DNA of 64,000 nt from NCBI GenBank assembly GCA_947174235.1, contig CAMWID010000007.1, forward strand, positions 1 through 64,000. The letters are read 5' to 3'. Below are positions 1-8,022 of the stretch, piece by piece. The position numbers were made by a program, and so were the translations under genes. The DNA is from an uncultured Porphyromonadaceae bacterium (GTDB taxonomy: Bacteria; Bacteroidota; Bacteroidia; Bacteroidales; Muribaculaceae). Position 1 is the first letter of the stretch. Each line of letters starts with the position of its first letter. The notes beneath the pieces are model-generated. The model did not search any database and was not told the DNA's origin. It saw only the letters and a list, made by a program, of their open reading frames with translations.

Positions 1-916
1 TAAGCTGTTGCATCAGCAAAGTTGCTTGTCCGGAATGCATCCAATAATTGCGGAATTCTTCCTTATTCATTACGTTTACAATTGAATAAGGGTTGTAGAT
101 GTCATCACCGTTTGCAGAAAACCTGTATCCGTCGTATCGTTCTTTTAATTCCCGTTTGATTTCGAGAGAAGATAGACCGTATTTATTTGCCAGAATGTCT
201 ATTCCGGTCTTAAAATCGGAATAAAGTTCCTCTTCAGAGATTCCACAGATAGAGCTGTATTGATCATCAAAGGAGATGTCATCGATATTGTTCAGCCCGG
301 AGAATACCGACAGGTGAGCGAACCGGCTTACCCCCGTGAGGAAAACCATCCTGATATATTCCGCGCTGCTTTTGAAGTTCGAGTATAGAGAAGCCAGCTC
401 GTCGCGGTAAAATTCAAACATGCTGTTGTCGTGCAGGTTGCTGACCAATGGTTTGTCGTATTCGTCGACAAGTATGACGACCCTTTCACCGGTCTTCTTA
501 TAAGCCGCTTCAATTATTTCCTTGAACCTTACCGATATGTTGTCAGACATAGGAGTTACGTCATATTCTTTCTCCCATCCCCTCAACATACTTTCCACCA
601 CCTCCCGGAGATCAGTGTCGCGTTGGTATTTCTCGATATTAAGGTCCATATAGAGAACAGGTCTGGGTCTCCAGTCCCAGTCCATAGAGTCGGCATAAAG
701 CCCCTTGAACAGCTCACGCCGTCCCTGGAAAAAACATTTTAGGGTAGATAGGAAAAGGCTTTTTCCGAACCGTCGCGGACGTCCGAGGAAATAATATTGA
801 CCACCGGATCTGGTGATCTTTTCGATAAACTGAGTCTTGTCGACGTAGAGGCAACCGCGTTCGCGCATCACCTCGAAAGATTGCTCACCGACACCATATA
901 TGACAGTTTTCTCCAT
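1..916 (-). CDS. AAA-ATPase-like / DUF1703 protein, partial
   Basis: The reading frame runs off the left edge, so only the first 305 residues are visible. It opens with an AAA-ATPase-like domain: a Walker A-like GRPRRFGKS at residues 45-53 and a Walker B-like VILVDEYDKPL around 147-157. This is the layout of the Bacteroidetes AAA-ATPase plus PD-(D/E)XK nuclease (DUF1703) family, usually about 500-530 residues. The nuclease end would lie outside the window. The family is very common and often multi-copy in Bacteroidales; its role is not established, though the fold suggests nucleic-acid or defence-related work. The ATG at 914-916 is chosen because a clear TAnnTTTG promoter lies 20 bp upstream. 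Family assignment is firm; function is not. Confidence 0.85.
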   Translation of the reverse strand, partial: MEKTVIYGVGEQSFEVMRERGCLYVDKTQFIEKITRSGGQYYFLGRPRRFGKSLFLSTLKCFFQGRRELFKGLYADSMDWDWRPRPVLYMDLNIEKYQRDTDLREVVESMLRGWEKEYDVTPMSDNISVRFKEIIEAAYKKTGERVVILVDEYDKPLVSNLHDNSMFEFYRDELASLYSNFKSSAEYIRMVFLTGVSRFAHLSVFSGLNNIDDISFDDQYSSICGISEEELYSDFKTGIDILANKYGLSSLEIKRELKERYDGYRFSANGDDIYNPYSIVNVMNKEEFRNYWMHSGQATLLMQQL

Positions 917-935
917 ACCCTTACAGATTTATCTG

Positions 936-965
936 CAAATATACAACAAACTCCTTAAAATCCAA
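936..965 (-). promoter_or_regulatory. Bacteroidetes-type promoter of the AAA-ATPase gene
   Basis: On the minus strand, TATATTTG at 943-936 matches the -7 consensus TAnnTTTG and TTGG at 965-962 can serve as the -33 box, 18 nt apart. It would give a very short leader before the ATG at 916. Confidence 0.6.
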
Positions 966-1010
966 TCTACATGGCGCCTTTTTAACCGAATGGTAAGGAG
1001 ATGAATGTAA

Positions 1011-1047
1011 AACGGATAGTGCCGGGAATATGGCACTATCCGTTTTT
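1011..1047. terminator. Bidirectional hairpin terminator
   Basis: A perfect 13-bp stem (AACGGATAGTGCC at 1011-1023 pairing with 1032-1044) encloses an 8-nt loop and has T runs on both sides. It lies downstream of the GH92 gene and separates it from the AAA-ATPase gene, both read leftward. Confidence 0.7.
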
Positions 1048-1069
1048 ATGAATATTTAGGGAGCCTTAA

Positions 1070-1230
1070 GAAACTGTTTAAAATTTATTTTATCTTGTCA
1101 TTGAGGTCTTTGCCGGCATCTTTATGATATTTATTCAGTCATTATGGAACCCCATGACTCCTTTATAAATATCAAAAATCTGCCTGACAAATCCTCTCAA
1201 TTCCTTCGACAAATAAATTTAAACAGTTTC
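1070..1230. mobile_element. 161-bp MITE-like element, copy 1
   Basis: A non-coding 161-bp unit bounded by inverted ends (GAAACTGTTTAAA on the left, its complement on the right) and flanked by TAA on both sides, which would fit a 3-bp target duplication. Near-identical copies lie at 10820-10980 and 55866-56026. This one sits 6 bp beyond the GH92 stop codon. The inverted ends and lack of coding capacity suggest a non-autonomous element moved by a transposase encoded elsewhere; a TNA duplication would suit some IS5-family elements, but that link is a guess. Confidence 0.7.
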
Positions 1231-1236
1231 TAAGAA

Positions 1237-3555
1237 TTACTTTTCTTTTGAGAAAGAGTAGGGGGCGGACTCGGCGGAAGTGCCGCGCGACGTATTGGGC
1301 TCGGGCGACATGTCGAAGCTTAGTTTGGCTCCGTTTGTGAGCTGCTCGTGAGTCACATAGTTGAGATCGTGATTGCTTCCGTTCAATTTCATAGAATTGA
1401 TATAGCGGTTGTCACGGCTGTTGGCAGGTGCATCAATCTCGACAGTCTTCCCGTTTTCAAGTTTAAGCTTCATATTCTTGAAGAGCGGGGTTCCCAATGC
1501 ATATTCGCCGCTGCCGGGACATACCGGATAGAAGCCGAGAGCAGAGAATACGTACCATGCGGATGTCTGTCCGTTGTCTTCATCTCCGCAATAACCATCA
1601 GGATTGGCGTTATACATCCTGTCCATGACTTCACGTATCCATTTCTGTGCTTTCCAAGGCTCTGCCGACCAGTCGTAAAGATAGATCATGTGCTGAATGG
1701 GCTGGTTGCCATGAGCATAATTGCCCATGTTCATGATCTGCATTTCACGGATCTCATGAATCACTGCGTTATAGTAGCTTTCGTCAAAGATTGGTGGAAC
1801 AGAGAATACTGAATCAAGCATGTTGTTGAACTCCTTGTTGCCTCCCATAAGATCAATAAGTCCCTGCGGGTCGTGGAATACAGACCATGTATAGTGCCAG
1901 GAGTTGCCTTCCGTAAACGCGTCGCCCCATTTCAGAGGGTTGAAAGGATACTGGAACTCTCCGTCCTTGTTCTTTCCCCGCATGAGTTTGTGTTCGGGAT
2001 CGAACAGGTTCTTGTAGTTCATGGCATGTTTCTTGAATTTAGCAAGTTCCTCCTCGCTCTTCCCAAGGCTTTTACCGAGTTGATATATGCACCAGTCGTC
2101 GTATGCATATTCGAGAGTGCGGGCGGCATTCTCTTTGATGTTGACATCGTAAGGCACATATCCGAGAGAGTCGTAATATTCGTGTCCCCAGCGTCCTGTG
2201 GATGAAACCTGAGGGTGTACTTTGGTGGTGCCGCTCACGACAGCTTCCCAAAGGGTCTCCATATCTTTTTCAGGAACCTTCACCCCCTTGAGCCAAGCGT
2301 CAGCCACCACGGATGCGGAATTGTTGCCCACCATGCAGCCACGGTGTCCCGGGCTTGCCCATTCGGGAAGGAATCCGCTTTCTCGGTAAGCATTGGCGAG
2401 ACCTTCCTGCATTTTCTCGTTCATAGAGGGATATGCAAGGTTTAGAAGAGGGAAAAGGCAGCGGAAAGTGTCCCAGAAACCTGTGTCGGTAAACATATAT
2501 CCGGGCAACACTTCCCCATTGTAAGGACTATAATGCACAGGTTCCCCTTTTTCATTTATTTCATAGAAGCTGCGGGGGAAGAGCACGGAACGGTAGAGAC
2601 AGGAATAGAAAGTTCGGAGACGGTCAATGTCATTGTCTTCTACCTCAAACACTCCGAGCACATCGTTCCAGCGCTGACGACCTTCGCTTTTTATACGCTC
2701 AAAATCACCGTCGCCGAGTTCTTTCATATTCAGGGATGCCTGCTCCGGACTTATGAATGAAGAAGCGATCTTTGCATTCACCACCTGCCCTTTGCTTGTC
2801 TTGAATCCGATCACTGCTCCCGCGTGGTTTCCTTCCACACTTTTGCGACCTTCGGTGAGTTCACCGTTGTCAAGCACAGTAGAGGTATATGTGAAAGGGG
2901 TATCGAATACAATTTCAAAATAGTTCTTGAAGTTTTCGGGTACACCGCCGCTGTTTTTTGTGGTGTATCCGACAATCTTGTTTTCCTCGGGGATGACTGT
3001 CACGGAAGATCCGTTGTCCATCGCATCCACCACGACATAACTTTGATTGTCCGGGAAAGTGAAGCGCATCGCTGCGGCGCGTTCCGTCGGCGCCACTTCA
3101 GCCACCACGTCATGGTCGGCGAGGTATACCTTGTAATAATACGGGCGCGCTTCCTCAGCTTTGTGGGAGAACCATGATGCCCGTTGATCCTGGTCGAATA
3201 CCGGGGTACCGGTCACAGGCATTATGGAGAACTGTCCGTAATCGTTGATCCAGGGACTTGGCTGGTGGGTCTGTTTAATACCGCGTATCTTGTCGGCATC
3301 GTAGGTGTATGCCCATCCGTCGCCCATTTTCCCCGTCTGTGGGGTCCAGAAGTTCATGCCCCAGGGGAGGGCGGTGGCGGGATAGGTATTGCCGGTGGAG
3401 AGGGAATGCTTGGATTGTGTGCCTACGAGCGTGCTCACATAGTCAACGGGATCAGTACCCGTTTTGGCACCGTCTTTCGAGGAGCCACAACCGGACACGG
3501 CAGCCGCCATCATTGACAGTGCGGCAAATTTCATGATGTGTGATGAGGTTCGCAT
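1237..3555 (-). CDS. GH92 alpha-mannosidase, lipoprotein
   Basis: A 772-residue member of glycoside hydrolase family 92, calcium-dependent exo-alpha-mannosidases that trim terminal mannose from N-glycans or fungal mannan. A lipoprotein signal ends in SGC (Cys 23), so it should sit on the cell surface or in the periplasm. The family landmarks are present: FTEGNSWHYTW at about 547-557, containing the presumed general acid Glu 549, and GDEDNGQ at 657-663, which supplies the acidic residues of the base and metal site. Length is normal for the family. It is divergent from the four-gene plus-strand operon that begins at 3797, with which it likely shares a substrate because that operon holds a GH76 endo-mannanase. 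Which mannosidic linkage it cuts cannot be read from the sequence. Confidence 0.93.
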   Translation of the reverse strand: MRTSSHIMKFAALSMMAAAVSGCGSSKDGAKTGTDPVDYVSTLVGTQSKHSLSTGNTYPATALPWGMNFWTPQTGKMGDGWAYTYDADKIRGIKQTHQPSPWINDYGQFSIMPVTGTPVFDQDQRASWFSHKAEEARPYYYKVYLADHDVVAEVAPTERAAAMRFTFPDNQSYVVVDAMDNGSSVTVIPEENKIVGYTTKNSGGVPENFKNYFEIVFDTPFTYTSTVLDNGELTEGRKSVEGNHAGAVIGFKTSKGQVVNAKIASSFISPEQASLNMKELGDGDFERIKSEGRQRWNDVLGVFEVEDNDIDRLRTFYSCLYRSVLFPRSFYEINEKGEPVHYSPYNGEVLPGYMFTDTGFWDTFRCLFPLLNLAYPSMNEKMQEGLANAYRESGFLPEWASPGHRGCMVGNNSASVVADAWLKGVKVPEKDMETLWEAVVSGTTKVHPQVSSTGRWGHEYYDSLGYVPYDVNIKENAARTLEYAYDDWCIYQLGKSLGKSEEELAKFKKHAMNYKNLFDPEHKLMRGKNKDGEFQYPFNPLKWGDAFTEGNSWHYTWSVFHDPQGLIDLMGGNKEFNNMLDSVFSVPPIFDESYYNAVIHEIREMQIMNMGNYAHGNQPIQHMIYLYDWSAEPWKAQKWIREVMDRMYNANPDGYCGDEDNGQTSAWYVFSALGFYPVCPGSGEYALGTPLFKNMKLKLENGKTVEIDAPANSRDNRYINSMKLNGSNHDLNYVTHEQLTNGAKLSFDMSPEPNTSRGTSAESAPYSFSKEK

Positions 3556-3735
3556 CTTGAGTTTCTAAAAGTATTTGGATGTTTTGAAATTATTATGGTG
3601 TAAAATTATGAAATCCGGAGGTGATATGTGTGTATATGCTTGCCAAATCTGTATGCTGAGTGACGTACATACTCATTTGGCGGCGGCTAAAACATTAATC
3701 CGCGTTATGTTGGCTTACTTTGCAATAAGAACATT

Positions 3736-3780
3736 CCGGACAATGTCGGGATGCGGGATATGCGTCCCGACATTGTCCGG
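3736..3780. promoter_or_regulatory. Perfect 16-bp stem-loop in the leader of the mannan operon
   Basis: CCGGACAATGTCGGGA (3736-3751) is repeated in perfect inverted form at 3765-3780 with a 13-nt loop. It ends 16 nt before the ATG at 3797 and begins about 13 nt after a near-consensus -7 element (TTACTTTG at 3715-3722). It would therefore fold at the extreme 5' end of the transcript. No T run follows, so it is not a usual terminator; it could stabilise the mRNA, control translation, or act as a DNA operator. Confidence 0.6.
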
Positions 3781-3796
3781 GCAACAGACCACAACC

Positions 3797-6013
3797 ATGA
3801 AATTGAAAAGAACCAGACGTATTCCCTCTCCCCTGATGCACGGCATGGCGGCTTTCCCCATGATGCTTACAATGCTTGCCGCAGGGCAGGGAGTGACAGC
3901 AGATGACAATGTGAAGACCACTTTCCAGACATCCAGAGAGTGGCGTCCTACAATCGACAACCGTGCCGATGCGGTGATGGTGTATGGAGTCGGGGGCAAC
4001 CCTTCCGACCGTGAAGGGAACCGTAATTTCGAGAACCGTGTGAAAAGCTGGAGAGACCGTGGATACACCGTGCATTTCATGACCGGTATCGCCTGGGGAG
4101 AATATCAGGATTATTTCACCGGGAAATGGGACGGCAAGCCTCATCTTGACGAAGGACAGGTGACAATGAAAGGCGACACTATATGGCACGGGCATCTTGT
4201 GCCTTATATCGTTCCCTCCATGAATTTTCTCAAATATATGAAAGAGGCGCATGTAAAGAGGGTTATAGATGCCGGAATAGACGCGATATTCATGGAGGAA
4301 CCGGAATTCTGGGCACGTTCGGGCTATAGCGACGCATTCAAAAAGGAATGGAAAGAGTATTACGGCACAGAATGGCAGCCGCAGCACGAATCTCCCGAAG
4401 CGACCTATCTCGCAAATAAACTGAAGTATCATCTGTATTACCGTGCGCTCAACGAGGTTTTTACGTATGCCAAGGAATATGGCAGAAGCCTCGGACGGGA
4501 TATAAAGTGCTATGTGCCTACCCACTCACTCGTGAATTATTCCCAATGGCAGATAGTGAGTCCTGAGGCGAGCCTTGCCTCCCTGCCATGCGTGGACGGC
4601 TATATAGCGCAGGTATGGACCGGGACATCCAGAGAACCGAACTATTATAACGGTAACTATCGTGAAAGGGTGTTTGAAACGGCATTCCTTGAATATGGCT
4701 CGATGGAGTCGATGACTGCCCCTACAGGCAGGAAAATGTTTTTCCTTACAGACCCGATCGAAGACCGCGCAAAAGACTGGGACGACTATAAGCGAAACTA
4801 TCAGGCTACATTCACTGCAAAACTGCTTTATCCCGGTGTCGGGAATTATGAGGTGATGCCATGGCCGGAGCGTATTTACGAAGGTCTGTACCGCGTAAGC
4901 GCCGACAGCGATGAAAAAACAAAGATACCCCGTTTTTATTCCACCCAGATGCAGGTGATGATTAACGCTCTCAACAAGATGCCGGTGGTTGATGAGAAAG
5001 TGTCGGGAAATCATGGAATAGGCGTGTTGATGTCAAATTCTCTTATGTTCCAGCGTTTCCCGCTGCATGAAGGTTATGATGATCCACAACTTGCGAATTT
5101 CTATGGAATGGCTTTGCCACTTGTCAAACGGGGTGTCCCTGTAAAGACAGTTCACATAGAAAATCTTGGTTTCCCCGCCTCTTTGGCAGACACAAAAGTG
5201 TTGGTGATGACATATTCCAATATGAAACCCCTCGACCCTGCGGCGCATACACATCTTGCGGAATGGGTGAAAAACGGCGGTGTGCTTCTGTTCTGCGGTT
5301 CAGACAAGGATCCTTTCCAGAATGTGCCGGAGTGGTGGTCGACGGGAGAGAACTCTTATACCGCACCTTCACAGCATCTCTTCTCCATGATGGGGATCCC
5401 TGAGAATGCGGCAGAAGGAGGTTATGATGTCGGAAAAGGTAAGGTGTATGTCTTGCGTCATGATCCGAAGGATTTTATTCTTACCGACAACGGCGACCGC
5501 AAGTTTATGGACACCTTGAGCGGACTCTATGAAAAAGACGCGAAGGGAGGCAGACTGAAGTTTAAAAACAGCTATCTTCTACATCGCGGTCAGTATACCC
5601 TCGCCGCTGTCATGGATGAAAGTGTGAGTGATGAGCCCCTTGTGCTCAAAGGGAAATATATAGATATGTTTGATCCCTCTTTGCCCGTTCTTAAAGAGAT
5701 AAGGGTCAATCCCGGCAGTCAGGCGATGTTGCTTGATCTCTCCAACGTCAGGGATGCAAAGACACCGAAGGTGCTTGCCGCGTCATTCCGCGAAAGCGAT
5801 GAAAGGATAGGCAAGAAAGAATATTCATTTGTCGCGAAGAGTCCGGTAGATACCGACGGTATAGCCAGGGTGCTTCTTCCTGCGGTGCCTAAAAGTGTGA
5901 AGATAGATGGAATCGAGTCGTATGCCCCTTCGTCGTGGGATGCATCTTCCCGCACATATCTTGTCAGGTTTGAGAATAATCCAGACGGGAGATCTGTGGC
6001 GATATGCTGGTAA
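3797..6013 (+). CDS. Secreted glycoside-hydrolase-like protein, family not recognised
   Basis: A 738-residue secreted protein. The start at 3797 is preferred over an in-frame ATG at 3575 because it begins a signal peptide (MKLKRTRR, then a hydrophobic stretch ending near GVTADD) and lies after the promoter and leader hairpin. The N-terminal half looks like a TIM-barrel glycosidase, with an acidic FMEEPEFW motif around residues 165-172 that could carry a catalytic Glu. The middle (roughly 400-550) resembles the Rossmann-like trimerisation domain of GH42-type enzymes (VLVMTYSNMKPLD, LAEWVKNGGVLLFCG). I could not assign a CAZy family. It is the first gene of an operon with GH76, a PMI-like gene and GH78, so it probably acts on the same mannose- and rhamnose-containing glycan. 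Confidence 0.75.
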   Translation: MKLKRTRRIPSPLMHGMAAFPMMLTMLAAGQGVTADDNVKTTFQTSREWRPTIDNRADAVMVYGVGGNPSDREGNRNFENRVKSWRDRGYTVHFMTGIAWGEYQDYFTGKWDGKPHLDEGQVTMKGDTIWHGHLVPYIVPSMNFLKYMKEAHVKRVIDAGIDAIFMEEPEFWARSGYSDAFKKEWKEYYGTEWQPQHESPEATYLANKLKYHLYYRALNEVFTYAKEYGRSLGRDIKCYVPTHSLVNYSQWQIVSPEASLASLPCVDGYIAQVWTGTSREPNYYNGNYRERVFETAFLEYGSMESMTAPTGRKMFFLTDPIEDRAKDWDDYKRNYQATFTAKLLYPGVGNYEVMPWPERIYEGLYRVSADSDEKTKIPRFYSTQMQVMINALNKMPVVDEKVSGNHGIGVLMSNSLMFQRFPLHEGYDDPQLANFYGMALPLVKRGVPVKTVHIENLGFPASLADTKVLVMTYSNMKPLDPAAHTHLAEWVKNGGVLLFCGSDKDPFQNVPEWWSTGENSYTAPSQHLFSMMGIPENAAEGGYDVGKGKVYVLRHDPKDFILTDNGDRKFMDTLSGLYEKDAKGGRLKFKNSYLLHRGQYTLAAVMDESVSDEPLVLKGKYIDMFDPSLPVLKEIRVNPGSQAMLLDLSNVRDAKTPKVLAASFRESDERIGKKEYSFVAKSPVDTDGIARVLLPAVPKSVKIDGIESYAPSSWDASSRTYLVRFENNPDGRSVAICW

Positions 6014-6052
6014 TCCGTAATATGCAAAATAAATCTACAATATAAAAACATC

Positions 6053-7351
6053 ATGAAATCAATTCCATTATCAATAATCGCCGCCTCTTTTATCGGCATG
6101 GCGGCTTGCGGAAGTTCAAAGCCGGCGACTTATGAGAATAAGGCTTTTGAGACTTTCGACGCATTCAATACAGTTTTTCTTGATTCCGCGAGATATATCT
6201 ATAAGAACACCACGGCAGATTCCGCCGCCGTGGACCGTTGGGGCGGCGCGGCAGCGATCTGGTGCCAGCCAATGTATGCCGACATGGCTATGAACGCCAT
6301 GCTTCTCGCCAAAGAAAACGGTGATAAAGAAAAGGAGGCTCAATACCGTGACCTCGCTAATAAGATTCTTGATGGAAATGTGGCGCATTATCTTGATTTC
6401 GATTTCGATAATAACGACACCAACAAGGGATGGTTCATATATGATGATATTCAGTGGTGGACAATCACCATGGCGCGGGCGGCGAAGATTCTCGGCAGGG
6501 ATGACTGCAGGAAGCTTGCCGAGAAAAGTTTTGCACGCGTGTGGTATGGATCTCCCCGTGTCGGCGATACGGGCTCATATGCCGATCCTTCCAAAGATCT
6601 TGGAGGAGGAATGTTCTGGCAATGGCAGCCGCTTGAGAATCCCAAGGCGAATGCCGAGGGAGACGGAAAAATGTCGTGTATCAATTTCCCGACCGTGGTT
6701 GCTGCGATGCTGCTTTATGATCTTGCTCCGGAAGGACGAGAGGGAGATGAGGATCCGGAGAGATGGACTAACTCATACGGCTCTTTTTCCCGTCCGCATT
6801 TCGAGACAAAGGAGAGATACCTGGAAATGGCGAAGGAGATCTACGCATGGGCGGCTGAAAAGCTCGGAGACATGGAGACAGGTATGATAGTGGACAACCG
6901 TCACGGTGATTCCAGAGGCGGTCATCCCTTGCTGTACAATCAGGGGACATTTATCGGTGCCGCCGCATTGCTCTACAAAGCTACGGGAGATCCCGTCTAT
7001 CTTGAAAATGCCAAGGCGGGTGCGGACTATTCCATCAATGTGCTTTCGGAAAACGGATATCTGCCCTGGGCGCGCAACCACAAAAATCCGTATGACCAGG
7101 GTAGTCTCGAGCAAGGTGTCTATCCCGCGATATGGGCGCAGTATATGGATTTGCTTATCAATGACTGCGGTCAGGAACAATACAGGGAATTTATCGAGAA
7201 GAATATAAAGGCGGGACTTCAGAACCGTAATTCAGATGGCATTTGTGACGGAGAACTGGGAGTGCCGACACCCGACGGGCAGTTGATCGGAAGCTACGCC
7301 GCATCATCGTTGCCCGCATTGATGCTTCTTTTCCCGTCAACAGATAAATAA
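6053..7351 (+). CDS. GH76 endo-alpha-1,6-mannanase, lipoprotein
   Basis: A 432-residue lipoprotein (MAAC lipobox, Cys 19) of glycoside hydrolase family 76, which cuts the alpha-1,6-mannan backbone found in fungal walls and some bacterial mannans. Family features are the paired aspartates in YDDIQWW (Asp 131 and 132, the expected nucleophile and acid pair) and the late motif YNQGTFIGAAALLYKATGD. It follows the upstream gene by 39 bp and precedes the PMI-like gene by 16 bp, clearly one operon. With the divergent GH92 exo-mannosidase it gives the locus an endo/exo pair against mannan. Confidence 0.9.
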   Translation: MKSIPLSIIAASFIGMAACGSSKPATYENKAFETFDAFNTVFLDSARYIYKNTTADSAAVDRWGGAAAIWCQPMYADMAMNAMLLAKENGDKEKEAQYRDLANKILDGNVAHYLDFDFDNNDTNKGWFIYDDIQWWTITMARAAKILGRDDCRKLAEKSFARVWYGSPRVGDTGSYADPSKDLGGGMFWQWQPLENPKANAEGDGKMSCINFPTVVAAMLLYDLAPEGREGDEDPERWTNSYGSFSRPHFETKERYLEMAKEIYAWAAEKLGDMETGMIVDNRHGDSRGGHPLLYNQGTFIGAAALLYKATGDPVYLENAKAGADYSINVLSENGYLPWARNHKNPYDQGSLEQGVYPAIWAQYMDLLINDCGQEQYREFIEKNIKAGLQNRNSDGICDGELGVPTPDGQLIGSYAASSLPALMLLFPSTDK

Positions 7352-7367
7352 AATAAAAAATATTCCT

Positions 7368-7994
7368 ATGAGACAACCGATTAAACTTCTGCCATATTTC
7401 GGAAATACGGGACAAGGGGGAGACCATATCGCCCGTTTCAAAGGATTGTCCGTAAACTGCAGCGCGATTGGGGAGAGCTGGGAATTATCGGCGGTGCCCG
7501 GCAGGCAGAGCATAGTCGCCGACGGAGATAACGCAGGAATGGAGCTGCAGGCACTGGTGGAGCATTTGAAAGGGAATCTGATCGGAGAGGGCGTGTTTTC
7601 TCTCTATGGCGGAAAATTCCCATTATGCCTTAAACTTGTGGATGACGAAAATCGTCTTGCCGTAGAAATCTCTCATTGCATTGATGATTACCAGTCGCCG
7701 TTCTTATATAATCCCGAAAATCATGATGATGATTCGCGTGACGCTTCACTTCCACTTGTTTCGGGACCCTGTTTTTCTGTCAACAGGGAAGAAGTGGAAG
7801 GGGAGCGCACAATCAGTAATCCTCATGATTCCTTTATGGGATTGTTGTGTGTGGAGGGTGAGGGAAAACTGAAAGTGGATGGAGTCTCGACCACTGTAAA
7901 AAAAGGGGAGACTCTTCTCCTTCCCGCGCCGGTAGATGAATTTGACTTGGAAGGTGCGCTCACTATCCTGACAGTTGTTTCCCTGATACCCTGA
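7368..7994 (+). CDS. Degenerate mannose-6-phosphate isomerase-like cupin
   Basis: A 208-residue protein related to class I mannose-6-phosphate isomerases (normally about 320 residues in this phylum). The N-terminal signature GESWELSAVPG (36-46) and the C-terminal cupin part (LLCVEGEGKLKVDG, KKGETLLLPAP) are recognisable. The central region is much shortened, and where the family has the metal-binding Q-x-H motif (usually in IQVHPDD) this protein reads AVEISHCIDD. Without the zinc ligands it is unlikely to be a normal isomerase; it may bind a sugar phosphate, act as a regulator, or be decaying. It has no signal peptide, so it is cytoplasmic. Its place between GH76 and GH78 ties it to mannose metabolism. 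Confidence 0.7.
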   Translation: MRQPIKLLPYFGNTGQGGDHIARFKGLSVNCSAIGESWELSAVPGRQSIVADGDNAGMELQALVEHLKGNLIGEGVFSLYGGKFPLCLKLVDDENRLAVEISHCIDDYQSPFLYNPENHDDDSRDASLPLVSGPCFSVNREEVEGERTISNPHDSFMGLLCVEGEGKLKVDGVSTTVKKGETLLLPAPVDEFDLEGALTILTVVSLIP

Positions 7995-8022
7995 TTTTGT
8001 TCAGTTTTAAAGAGAATACAAA

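Noticed and set aside
3575-3796. N-terminal extension of the glycosidase-like gene by 74 residues
   Set aside because: It would start upstream of the likely promoter and leader hairpin and hide the signal peptide that begins at 3797.
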